A stretch of 7,901 nucleotides of DNA from Bordetella parapertussis (GCA_945869355.1 CAMBPA010000050.1:1-7901), one strand, 5' to 3'. Positions 1-6,019 are shown, counted from the stretch's first letter. A program made the numbers and translations. The notes: generated by a model not told the origin, from the sequence alone.

Positions 1-327
1 GGGAAGCTTGTTGCCGTAAAGTCCGGGGAGCGCAGAGAAGGGCAGTGGTGTGATCAAGATGGTGTAGCCGTCTGCTGGTGATTTTGCAACGTAGCTATTG
101 CCTATTGTTGTATTACCCCCCGGCTTGTTTTCCACCACGACCGACTGATTCCAGAGCTTGCTAAGCTTATCGCTGGAGATGCGAGCGAGTGTGTCGTTAA
201 ATCCACCAGGCGGATAAGGCACAACAATCTTGACGGTTTTGTTTGGATACTGCTGTGCAAAGCCGGTCGTCACAAGTGCGCATGAAAGGGTTGCACCGAT
301 TAAAAGCTGTTTGAGTAATGCGTTCAT
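1..327 (-). CDS. Bug/TctC-family tripartite tricarboxylate transporter substrate-binding protein (3' end outside window)
   Basis: This is the first 109 codons of a periplasmic solute receptor of the Bug (TctC) family, which binds small carboxylates with high affinity. Seen: ATG start with GGAG six bases upstream, and a Sec signal peptide of about 24 residues ending TGFA before QQYPNK. The family-defining strand and ligand loop KIVVPYPPGGFND follows at residues 34-46; the Asp ends the PGGxxD loop that contacts ligand in solved Bug proteins. Next come VVVENKPGG (residues 75-83) and the VAKSPADGYT segment (92-101), both typical of the family. The complete family member is about 320 residues, so two thirds lie beyond the left edge. 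It sits 48 bp downstream of the enolase-superfamily gene on the same strand, so it is probably co-transcribed and may bind that enzyme's substrate or a precursor. Bug genes are very often orphaned from the TctAB membrane subunits, and none is visible here. The ligand cannot be predicted. Confidence 0.93.
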   Translation of the reverse strand, partial: MNALLKQLLIGATLSCALVTTGFAQQYPNKTVKIVVPYPPGGFNDTLARISSDKLSKLWNQSVVVENKPGGNTTIGNSYVAKSPADGYTILITPLPFSALPGLYGNKLP

Positions 328-375
328 CTATGTCTCCGTTTGAATTATTAGGTGTTTGATTACAAGGTATCGCAA

Positions 376-1524
376 TTAAAACTTCACAACGTAGCCTGGA
401 CCATCTATCAGAGGATATTTTGCAAAAATTGATTCGTCGACCTCAATCCCAATCCCGGGTTTGTCGAGCGGCTCGACGCAGCCATCCTGCCCGATTTCAA
501 AACTGACGCCAAACATATCGCGTAGCGGGTTGTAGTGCGACACGCAGGCTTCAAAATATTGCGTGTTCTCAATCGCTGACGCGAAATGAATCGTTGCTGC
601 GTGGTTCAAACCTGTCGCCGAGCTGTGCGTGTTCATGGGAATACGATGTGCCGAGGCCAAGGCTGCGATCGCGAGACCCTCTGTAATCCCGCCGCACTTC
701 GATAAGTCTGGTTGCCAGATTCGGATGGATCCGGCTTCGAGTAGCTGCGCGAATTCAAAGCGCGTGTAGTGATTTTCACCTGCGGCGATGGGTACGAGCG
801 ATGTGATCTTGGCGGCTTCACGATAGGAGGCAAAGTCATTGCAGGCAAAAGGCTCTTCGAGCCAGCCCGCTTTAATTTCTGCCAGCACGGGTAGTACGCG
901 ACGTACATCTGCAATGGTGTATGCCGTGTTTGCATCGGTTAGGATGTCGATGTCGTCACCGAGCACTTTGCGCACATGCAAGACACGCTCAATATCTTTT
1001 GCTGCGGTGTCGCCTAGGCGAAGTTTCACGGCCTTATAACCGCGCGAAACGTATTCCTGCGCTTCTTCGGCGAGCGATTCTTTTGGTTGATAACCTAAAG
1101 AGATACCCCCTGCGTAAGCGGGTAGGCGTCGCTTGCTTCCCCCGAGCAGTTCGTACAGCGGCATATTTGCCGCCTTGCCACGAATATCCCAAAGCGCTAA
1201 GTCGATACCGGCGAGCCCTAACGAGGCGCCAGAGCCCACACCGTGACTCGACAACTGCATGCGATGTACGCGCTTCCAGACACCTACGCAGTCGGTTGCC
1301 TTCATGCCTATCAGCATGGGAGCGAGGGTGTTGTGGATCAGACTGACGACAGCGCCCGGACTGCGACCAGGATGCGCCTCACCGTAGCCTGTAATGCCCT
1401 CTGATGTCTCAACCTTAACAATGATGGCGTCACGTTTTGTCGTGCTGCCAATGCCCATCGTCACTGTTTTGCCCTGATCCAGGCGGAATGATAGGGGGGT
1501 AGCGGTAATCGAAGTGATTTTCAC
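376..1524 (-). CDS. Mandelate racemase/muconate lactonizing enzyme family protein (enolase superfamily)
   Basis: Enolase-superfamily enzyme that abstracts the proton alpha to a carboxylate; probably an acid-sugar dehydratase, racemase or cycloisomerase acting in the cytoplasm. Numbering is from a possible upstream TTG at 1536 (386 residues). Seen: N-terminal capping domain 1-135; a KLR motif at 171-173 (catalytic Lys/Arg position, KxR rather than KxK); metal ligands D201 (TDANTAY), E227 (WLEEPF) and E254 (AAGENHY); D277 (QPDLSKCGG) paired with H304 (NTHSS) as the Asp-His dyad; and E329 (FEACVSH). This is the full MR-subgroup active site, so the enzyme should be functional. I prefer the GTG start at 1524 (382 residues). 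It gives the usual family N-terminus M-KITSI and has GAGA a few bases upstream, whereas the TTG has no ribosome-binding site and lies inside an inverted repeat. The neighbouring Bug receptor suggests uptake and catabolism of a carboxylic acid. The specific substrate is unknown. Confidence 0.93.
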   Translation of the reverse strand: MKITSITATPLSFRLDQGKTVTMGIGSTTKRDAIIVKVETSEGITGYGEAHPGRSPGAVVSLIHNTLAPMLIGMKATDCVGVWKRVHRMQLSSHGVGSGASLGLAGIDLALWDIRGKAANMPLYELLGGSKRRLPAYAGGISLGYQPKESLAEEAQEYVSRGYKAVKLRLGDTAAKDIERVLHVRKVLGDDIDILTDANTAYTIADVRRVLPVLAEIKAGWLEEPFACNDFASYREAAKITSLVPIAAGENHYTRFEFAQLLEAGSIRIWQPDLSKCGGITEGLAIAALASAHRIPMNTHSSATGLNHAATIHFASAIENTQYFEACVSHYNPLRDMFGVSFEIGQDGCVEPLDKPGIGIEVDESIFAKYPLIDGPGYVVKF

Positions 1525-1531
1525 GGCTTGT

Positions 1532-1552
1532 CTCAAATAGGTGTTATTTGAG
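1532..1552. promoter_or_regulatory. Perfect 8+8 bp inverted repeat, candidate operator of the enolase-superfamily/Bug operon
   Basis: Seen: CTCAAATA (1532-1539), spacer GGTGT, TATTTGAG (1545-1552), a perfect dyad centred at 1542. It lies directly upstream of the preferred GTG start at 1524. A CATAAT hexamer on the minus strand (1562-1557) could be a -10 box, which would place transcription initiation at or next to the dyad. That suits a repressor site of GntR, LacI or similar type for a catabolic operon. The dyad could instead form an RNA hairpin near the ribosome-binding site. No regulator gene is present in the window, so the cognate protein is unknown, and no convincing -35 box was found. 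Confidence 0.45.
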
Positions 1553-1690
1553 GTGAATTATGGCCGATTTTTGTTGGAATGGCATGGTTGAGGCCGAGTT
1601 CTCTGTCCTGAATGCGAGGGCTTAGTAAATGTTTGTAAGAGTTGGGGCCTCCATATTGCATTTGGTACTTAGTTCGTCCAGAGTAGAAGC

Positions 1691-1710
1691 TTCAGAAAAT
1701 CATCTCTGAA
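1691..1710. other. Small inverted repeat in the leader of the heptad-repeat gene
   Basis: Seen: TTCAGA (1691-1696), loop AAATCATC, TCTGAA (1705-1710), perfect 6 bp arms, ending 23 bases before the ATG at 1734. It could be an operator or a weak leader hairpin. Apart from this and the dyad at 1532-1552, I see nothing assignable in the divergent gap 1525-1733. A possible -35 (TTGCAT, 1656-1661) has no good -10 partner. Confidence 0.25.
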
Positions 1711-1733
1711 ATTTATTTTGAGAAGGGATTGTG

Positions 1734-2309
1734 ATGGTTGTTTTGCGTAGGCATGAGCAGTATGCGACAAAGACTGATTTTAGAGTGCTTAGTCATGGAG
1801 TGAAGACACAGCTCGATCAGCTCGAGGGAAAGACTGACCGTTTAGAAACAAAGACGGATCGCCTGGAGAAGAAGACGGATCGACTAGAGGCCAATACTAG
1901 CCGTCTTGAGATGAAGACAGATCGTCTCGAAGCGAAAGTCGATCATCTTGATGAGAAGGTCGACCACCTGGAAGTGAAGGTGGGTCATCTAGAAGTGAAG
2001 GTGGGTCATCTAGACGTAAAAGTCGGTCACCTAGGCGTGAAGGTAGGTCATCTAGAAGTGAAGGTAGATCACCTCGGGGAGAGAATCTCTCAGTTTGAAG
2101 TCAAAGTGACATCTGACCTTGTCGACCTAAAGGACGCGATGACGACCAACGCGGATGAATGCAAAAGTGAAATTTCCAAATTACGCGCTGATGTTGCGGT
2201 TCTAACCAATTCACATAAGTACGTTCTTTGGATTGGAGGCGGGCTCGCCACTATGTGCATGGGCGTCTTTGGGCTGTGTATTTCAATACTTTTGCCGTCT
2301 CTTCGGTGA
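1734..2309 (+). CDS. Heptad-repeat coiled-coil protein with C-terminal transmembrane anchor, function unknown
   Basis: I do not recognise a specific family; the C-terminus resembles the XhlA-like or DUF1640-like class of coiled-coil/tail-anchor proteins. Numbered from a GTG at 1731 (192 residues), the protein has a short N-terminal region (1-32) and twelve consecutive exact heptads (33-116): five of type KTDRLE plus one residue, then seven of type KV(D/G)HL plus two. A degenerate thirteenth heptad (ERISQFE) follows, then a linker with a second helical stretch (SEISKLRADVAVL), and one hydrophobic helix (about 164-188, glycine-rich at its start) ending LLPSLR. Hydrophobic a/d positions are T/L in the first block and V/L in the second, flanked by Lys and Glu, which predicts a long parallel coiled coil anchored by its C-terminus to the inner membrane. 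There is no signal peptide. I choose ATG 1734 over GTG 1731 because GAAGGG lies six bases from the ATG but only three from the GTG. It stands alone between two minus-strand operons. Confidence 0.8.
   Translation: MVVLRRHEQYATKTDFRVLSHGVKTQLDQLEGKTDRLETKTDRLEKKTDRLEANTSRLEMKTDRLEAKVDHLDEKVDHLEVKVGHLEVKVGHLDVKVGHLGVKVGHLEVKVDHLGERISQFEVKVTSDLVDLKDAMTTNADECKSEISKLRADVAVLTNSHKYVLWIGGGLATMCMGVFGLCISILLPSLR
1827..2078 (+). repeat. Tandem array of twelve 21-nt units inside the coiled-coil gene
   Basis: Each 21-nt unit encodes one heptad and keeps the reading frame. Units 8 and 9 (1971-1991 and 1992-2012) are identical over all 21 bases, while others differ by a few silent or conservative changes. 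The array falls into two sub-blocks, encoding KTDRLE-type (1827-1931) and KVDHL/KVGHL-type (1932-2078) heptads. This pattern suggests stepwise expansion by slippage or unequal recombination. Copy number may therefore vary between strains without breaking the frame. Confidence 0.85.
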
Positions 2310-2444
2310 TCGCCTGATTCGGAGTGGCAGACCAGTGGCTATTGCAAGACGCCACTGGCCGATATTTCTGTTCTGATTAACTTACATCGCTACGTTCTGT
2401 GGCTGCAGGGACGGTCTTACAGTCCTGAGTTTAGTCATGTTTAG
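2310..2444 (+). pseudogene. Remnant of a second copy of the coiled-coil protein C-terminus
   Basis: Directly after the TGA of the heptad-repeat gene, the same reading frame stays open to a TAG at 2442-2444. At 2358-2405 it encodes ADISVLINLHRYVLW plus L, which aligns without gaps to ADVAVLTNSHKYVLW plus I of the intact gene (2187-2234). Ten of the first 15 residues are identical, and 33 of 48 bases by my hand count. After this the match stops: the glycine-rich membrane helix is replaced by unrelated residues. There is no start codon or ribosome-binding site. The best reading is a decayed partial tandem duplicate, or the 3' end of a paralogue whose body was deleted. It could alternatively be an in-frame readthrough extension, but the loss of the membrane helix makes that less likely. 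Confidence 0.6.
2332..2358. terminator. Stem-loop downstream of the coiled-coil gene, possible weak terminator
   Basis: Seen: CCAGTGGC (2332-2339), 11-nt loop, GCCACTGG (2351-2358), a perfect 8 bp GC-rich stem 23 bases after the stop codon. It lacks a proper U-tract on either strand, so it would be a poor intrinsic terminator. It may act with Rho, protect the 3' end, or be incidental. Confidence 0.35.
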
Positions 2445-2448
2445 CTTG

Positions 2449-2476
2449 AGCACAATTCCATCGTGCTATTTTTTTT
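2449..2476 (+). terminator. Possible intrinsic terminator for plus-strand transcription, overlapping the end of the cusF-like gene
   Basis: Seen: AGCAC (2449-2453), 9-nt loop, GTGCT (2463-2467), then A and eight T residues (2469-2476). The short stem followed by a U-tract fits a plus-strand intrinsic terminator for the heptad-repeat gene, placed where it meets the convergent copper operon. The 5 bp stem is weak. The T-run also encodes the C-terminal lysines of the minus-strand CusF-like protein, so the signal may be coincidental. Confidence 0.35.
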
Positions 2477-2762
2477 GTATTTTTCCGACTGAGTACTGGC
2501 CGTTAGATTCGAATGCCTCGAAAACAATCGTATCGCCAGGCGCTAGGTTCTTAAGTTGAGCTGGTTGCTTTGCTACGAACACCATCGTCATAGGAGGCAT
2601 GTCTAGCTCCTTAATTTCAGAATGACGAATGGTGATTTTGTTATTGTCCAGATCGATGCGTCGAATCACCCCTTCCCCCAGTGCTTGAGCAAGAATGCTT
2701 TGACTGAATCCAGACCCCATTATTAACAGTCCAGTGACTGCAAGCAATTTTTGTATTTTCAT
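2466..2762 (-). CDS. CusF-like periplasmic copper-binding protein
   Basis: A small periplasmic metal carrier of the CusF_Ec family (98 residues; E. coli CusF is about 110). In the family, CusF binds Cu(I)/Ag(I) and hands it to the CusCBA efflux pump. Seen: a Sec signal peptide ending around ILAQA (25-27), then the beta-barrel core GEGVIRRIDLDNNKITIRHS. The metal site reads H47 ... MPPMTM, supplying H47, M58 and M60. The tryptophan that caps the metal in E. coli CusF (W in WPEMTM) is a methionine here (M55), a variant common in broader family members. The start is supported by AGGGA seven bases upstream of the ATG. It begins two bases after the cupredoxin stop codon, so it is the last gene of the copper operon. 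Without a CusA/CusB partner nearby, it may instead shuttle copper to the multicopper oxidase or cupredoxin. Confidence 0.88.
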   Translation of the reverse strand: MKIQKLLAVTGLLIMGSGFSQSILAQALGEGVIRRIDLDNNKITIRHSEIKELDMPPMTMVFVAKQPAQLKNLAPGDTIVFEAFESNGQYSVGKIQKK

Positions 2763-2764
2763 CG

Positions 2765-3262
2765 TTAGTTCCCTGCGCGAACAGTAATCTTACCTACCAT
2801 TCCTGCGTCATAGTGACCGGGTAATAAGCAGGCAAAATCAAATTGACCTGCGCGATTAAAGTTCCAGATGATGTCAGCGGTTTTCCCGGGAGAAACATGA
2901 GCCATATAGGGCTCGTCGTGTTCCATGCCGGGATGTTTTTTCATCATTTCCGCGTGCGTATCGAGTTCTTGTTTTGTCCCTATCACTAGCTCGTGCATGA
3001 CCTTGCCCACGTTTTTCACGGTAAGTCTGACAATCTCGCCTTGCTTAACCGTGATTTCATTGGGTATAAATCGCATCGTGTCCAACATTGTTATTTCGAT
3101 CGTGCGCGTGACTGCCTTGGCGTCACCCCCGATTCCCCAGTCTTTTTGTTCTTTTGCAAGCTCATTATTTGCCTTAGGGCTAGCCTGATGCGCAAACGAG
3201 GAAAATGTGATGCTTGAGACAGATAGGCCGATCAAGGCGTAGGCGACTATGTTTTTTATCAT
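2765..3262 (-). CDS. Periplasmic cupredoxin (plastocyanin/azurin-like type I copper protein)
   Basis: A secreted blue-copper-fold protein of 165 residues that carries one electron or copper ion in the periplasm. Seen: signal peptide 1-24 (MIKNIVAYALIGLSVSS through SSFA), then the strand pattern ITMLDTMRFIPNEITVKQGEIVRLTVKNVG. The type I copper ligands are H90 (VMHELVIG), then C145, H150 and M155 in CLLPGHYDAGM, a complete set. A loop rich in His and Met (HAEMMKKHPGMEH, then PYMAH) could hold extra Cu(I), as is common in copper-resistance cupredoxins. I chose the ATG at 3262 because it is followed by a signal peptide and preceded by AGGT at seven bases. The open frame extends upstream to 3349, but that would overlap the oxidase gene and bury the signal peptide. 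It lies 25 bp after the oxidase and 2 bp before the cusF-like gene, and is a plausible redox partner of that oxidase. Confidence 0.92.
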   Translation of the reverse strand: MIKNIVAYALIGLSVSSITFSSFAHQASPKANNELAKEQKDWGIGGDAKAVTRTIEITMLDTMRFIPNEITVKQGEIVRLTVKNVGKVMHELVIGTKQELDTHAEMMKKHPGMEHDEPYMAHVSPGKTADIIWNFNRAGQFDFACLLPGHYDAGMVGKITVRAGN

Positions 3263-3287
3263 GGTTGTACCTGTGAATACGCGAGCG

Positions 3288-4736
3288 TTAGTGTTTGTGT
3301 GAACTGTTTGGGGATTGACTAGGTTTGCGAACCTGAGGATTACTCCCATCAGGCGTCACGGAGGGGGGGTGCGTATTGTTAGTAGACGCACCTGATCCCG
3401 TGGAGTTACTTCTGGTGACCGGTGGGGTCGTCCCTTTAAATTCGTATGCTTGTGTTCCTGGAGGTTGTTTGTACCAGCCTGGATCGGAGTAGTCATCTGC
3501 TTTGAGATCTTCGCGCACTTTAAGTGTTGTGAACATTCCGCCCATTCCGATTGGTCCGTAAGGACCCGTCCCCGCCATCATGGGGATTGTATTGGCGGGA
3601 AGTTCCATTTCCATTTCCTTCATGTCGTACATGCCACGCTCGCCCATTACCATGTATTCGGGAACCACTTTTTGTAAACGTCCAACTAAGCCTTGATGGT
3701 TGATGCCGATCATTGTCGGAACGTCGTGACCCATCGCACCCATGGTGTGATGGCTTTTATGACAATGCACCGCCCAGTCACCAAGTTCGTCAGCGATGAA
3801 TTCGATTTGCCGCATTTGGCCCACAGCGATACTTGCAGTCACTTCAGGCCAACGTGCTGTCACAGGAACCGGACCTCCGTCAGTTCCGGTGACTTCAAAT
3901 TCGACTCCGTGCACATGGAACGGATGACTCGTCATGGTCAGGTTGCCGATCCGGATTCGCACGCGATCACCGAGTTTGGCGACTAGTGGAGAAAGACCTG
4001 GATAGACTCTGCTGTTAAAGGACCAAATATTAAAATCAAGCATGGTCATGACCTTAGGCGTTTTGCTGCCAGGCTCGATATCAAAGGCATTGAGCAAGAT
4101 GCAGTAATCACGATCGACAGTATTGATATGTGGGTGTGGTGCTCTCGGATGCGTCACCCAAAAGCCCATCATGCCCATCGCCATTTGGGTCATCTCGTCA
4201 GCGTGCGGATGATACATAAAGGTGCCTGGTCGTTTCGCGACAAACTCATATACGAAGGTTTTACCTGCAGGAATAGGGGGTTGATTTAAACCACTTACAC
4301 CATCCATTCCGTTCGGAAGTCGCTGGCCATGCCAATGCATTGTCGTTTTTTCAGGTAATCGATTGGTCACAAAAATACGTACGCGATCCCCTTCGACGAC
4401 TTCAATCGTAGGGCCAGGGCTCTGTCCGTTGTATCCCCACATATTCACTCTAAAGCCAGGTGCCATTTCTCTGACAACGGGCTCGGCTACGAGGTGGAAC
4501 TCTTTGACGCCTTCGCGGAGTCGGTACGGAAGTGTCCAACCGTTTAGCGTGACGACGGGGCGATAGCGAGCATGATCACCATCAGTCTCTGGCCCACGCC
4601 AGGGCGGAGCAGTGGCCGCACTGGGTTGATAAATGGGCTCGGGTATGTTCGCAAGGGCGTGCTTGCCTACGGTGGTTGCTGCAGCGGTACCGGCCAAACC
4701 CAGTATCGCATGATGAATGAAGTCTCTACGTTCCAT
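3288..4736 (-). CDS. Tat-exported multicopper oxidase (two visible cupredoxin domains, copper-resistance type)
   Basis: A periplasmic multicopper oxidase (482 residues) that would oxidise Cu(I) or other substrates and reduce O2 to water. Seen: twin-arginine signal (ERRDFIHHAILG, ending near ALA at 27-29). A first cupredoxin domain (about 80-200) has HWHG (H134, H136) and HPH (H176, H178). A second (about 210-345) has HPFHVHG (H271, H274, H276) and the HCH motif (H324, C325, H326) with H330 and M335. All ligands for the type 1 and trinuclear type 2/3 centres are therefore present. After the second domain comes a Met-rich stretch (362-401, with MVMGERGMYDMKEMEME and GPIGMGGM), reminiscent of Cu(I)-binding segments in CueO/CopA. 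A low-complexity Pro/Ser/Thr/Asn tail (436-482) follows, ending in HKH. The start follows the TolC stop codon by 5 bp with only a weak distant ribosome-binding site, suggesting translational coupling. Copper oxidase is a confident call; the exact physiological substrate is inferred. Confidence 0.94.
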   Translation of the reverse strand: MERRDFIHHAILGLAGTAAATTVGKHALANIPEPIYQPSAATAPPWRGPETDGDHARYRPVVTLNGWTLPYRLREGVKEFHLVAEPVVREMAPGFRVNMWGYNGQSPGPTIEVVEGDRVRIFVTNRLPEKTTMHWHGQRLPNGMDGVSGLNQPPIPAGKTFVYEFVAKRPGTFMYHPHADEMTQMAMGMMGFWVTHPRAPHPHINTVDRDYCILLNAFDIEPGSKTPKVMTMLDFNIWSFNSRVYPGLSPLVAKLGDRVRIRIGNLTMTSHPFHVHGVEFEVTGTDGGPVPVTARWPEVTASIAVGQMRQIEFIADELGDWAVHCHKSHHTMGAMGHDVPTMIGINHQGLVGRLQKVVPEYMVMGERGMYDMKEMEMELPANTIPMMAGTGPYGPIGMGGMFTTLKVREDLKADDYSDPGWYKQPPGTQAYEFKGTTPPVTRSNSTGSGASTNNTHPPSVTPDGSNPQVRKPSQSPNSSHKH

Positions 4737-4741
4737 AGTGT

Positions 4742-6019
4742 CTAGTGGCCTTTACTTGAGGAGGTTGCGCTTGCAGAGTTACCTACGCTGCCTGCTGGGC
4801 CAGCATACGGAGCTCCAGCCAGAACTGCGCGCATGTCTACTAGCGCGATCCAGAAAAATTGTTTCGCTTGTGCTATCGCGAGTTCCGATTGCATTTTTGT
4901 TTGCGCTTTCGCAATCAGATCCCAAGTGCTGATGAACATACCGTTGTAGCGCATTAGCGCTTCTTCTTCAGCACTCGTGTGAAGCTGCGCCAGTTTGCTA
5001 AAAATGTCCGTTGCTTGGCTGTGTGCGGCACGTAACTGTGCATGGGCTTGATATAAATCTGATTTGATTTGTGCATTCAGACGACGCGTTTCAGTTCGAG
5101 CTTTTATTGCTTTTTCAAGATCGTGACTCCAGAAAATTTTTGTGCGATTCAGTGTTGGGATGGTATTTGTCCAAGTCGGACTTGCGCTCACTAAACCATC
5201 AAGCTGTTGTTGCCACTGTTCCAACACGGTGTTGCCGACAATGCGCTCGTAGTAGTTGGCCTCTTTATCCAATAAAGTGTAGTGGGGGTGGCGTGCTAAC
5301 AGATCCAAAAGCAGTTGCTCTGGTGGAGTGGATAATTCGGATAGGGCATTCAACGCTACCGGTTTAGGCAGCTCTTTGGGTAAACGCCACTGATCCGAGC
5401 CAATCTGGGCGAAAAGCCGCTGATGGCTGTTAACGGCAGCCTGCTCGGCTAGAATGAGTTGGCTGCGGGCTGACTGATAACTGATCTCGATATCGACAAG
5501 TCGATTGCGCCCCCAGTTGCCAACCTTTGTCATGCGTTTTGCGAGCTCGAGCGAGACGCTGGCAGCCTCTGCGATACGCTGTTGAATGGTTAGCTGCTCC
5601 TTAGCCGCAACAGCTTCAGTCCATAGTTTTTGGGTGGACTGTTGGATTGATAAGAGTTGCGAATCCCTGGCGTATTTTTCTGGCGCACTAATTGCCTGCC
5701 CTGAGAGTAGGTCAGCATGCAGCATTAAAACTGCTTTACGGGCCGCTTCCTCCGATAAGACAGGTGCGGTTGCATCCTCTTTGAACGCACTCAAAGTCAG
5801 ATTCGAATCAATCTCCACTCGTCCGCGCTCCGCTTTCAAGAGGTCGATATGGCCGCGCGTGTAACGACCGACATCGCCGTTTGCATTGCGCCACTGGCGT
5901 GTGTCCGCCTGAATCGATGTCTGAGCTAGCGCAGTCGCAGAAAAACTTAGGGCGATAGCAGATGCCAGCGTGGCAACGCTTACGGCGATGGATCGGCAGT
6001 AGCTTTTGGTTAGATGCAT
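4742..6019 (-). CDS. TolC-family outer-membrane channel protein of a copper operon
   Basis: An outer-membrane factor (425 residues; the family is usually 420-490) forming the exit duct of tripartite efflux systems. Seen: Sec signal peptide ending SATALA (27-32). After a lead region with RGHIDLLKAERGR (55-67) come two long helical repeats. The first runs to about 207 and contains VGNWGRNRLVDIEISYQSAR and ends LFAQIG. The second (about 300-397) contains RYNGMFISTWDLIAKAQTKM, the matching turn of the second repeat. A Gly/Ala/Ser-rich tail ends KGH. It is the first gene of the minus-strand copper operon, 76 bp from the CusR-type palindrome. No good ribosome-binding site precedes the ATG, but that start gives the proper signal peptide. 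E. coli CusC holds the same operon position, yet no RND pump or adaptor gene follows here. Its function with the oxidase, rather than with a pump, is unresolved; it may borrow a pump encoded elsewhere. Confidence 0.88.
   Translation of the reverse strand: MHLTKSYCRSIAVSVATLASAIALSFSATALAQTSIQADTRQWRNANGDVGRYTRGHIDLLKAERGRVEIDSNLTLSAFKEDATAPVLSEEAARKAVLMLHADLLSGQAISAPEKYARDSQLLSIQQSTQKLWTEAVAAKEQLTIQQRIAEAASVSLELAKRMTKVGNWGRNRLVDIEISYQSARSQLILAEQAAVNSHQRLFAQIGSDQWRLPKELPKPVALNALSELSTPPEQLLLDLLARHPHYTLLDKEANYYERIVGNTVLEQWQQQLDGLVSASPTWTNTIPTLNRTKIFWSHDLEKAIKARTETRRLNAQIKSDLYQAHAQLRAAHSQATDIFSKLAQLHTSAEEEALMRYNGMFISTWDLIAKAQTKMQSELAIAQAKQFFWIALVDMRAVLAGAPYAGPAGSVGNSASATSSSKGH

Noticed and set aside
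921..1346. Long plus-strand open frame opposite the enolase-superfamily gene
   Set aside because: It is antisense to a gene with a complete, conserved active site, has no ribosome-binding site, and its translation shows no domain or signal; it is an overlap artefact.
1827..2078. Tandem 21-nt repeats as a CRISPR or intergenic repeat array
   Set aside because: There are no unique spacers, the unit is in frame, and the repeats encode a clean coiled coil.
2408..2426. Hairpin GGGAC/GTCCT as the terminator of the minus-strand copper operon
   Set aside because: The stem is short with a wobble pair and has no U-tract in the minus-strand direction; I see no convincing terminator for that operon.
2925..3217. 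Two plus-strand open frames opposite the cupredoxin gene, one looking membrane-like
   Set aside because: The hydrophobic look is the complement of cupredoxin codons. There is no plausible start region, and the minus strand carries an intact type I copper site.
3263..3349. Upstream extension of the cupredoxin gene overlapping the oxidase
   Set aside because: It would place 29 residues before a normal signal peptide, and the ATG at 3262 has its own AGGT ribosome-binding site.
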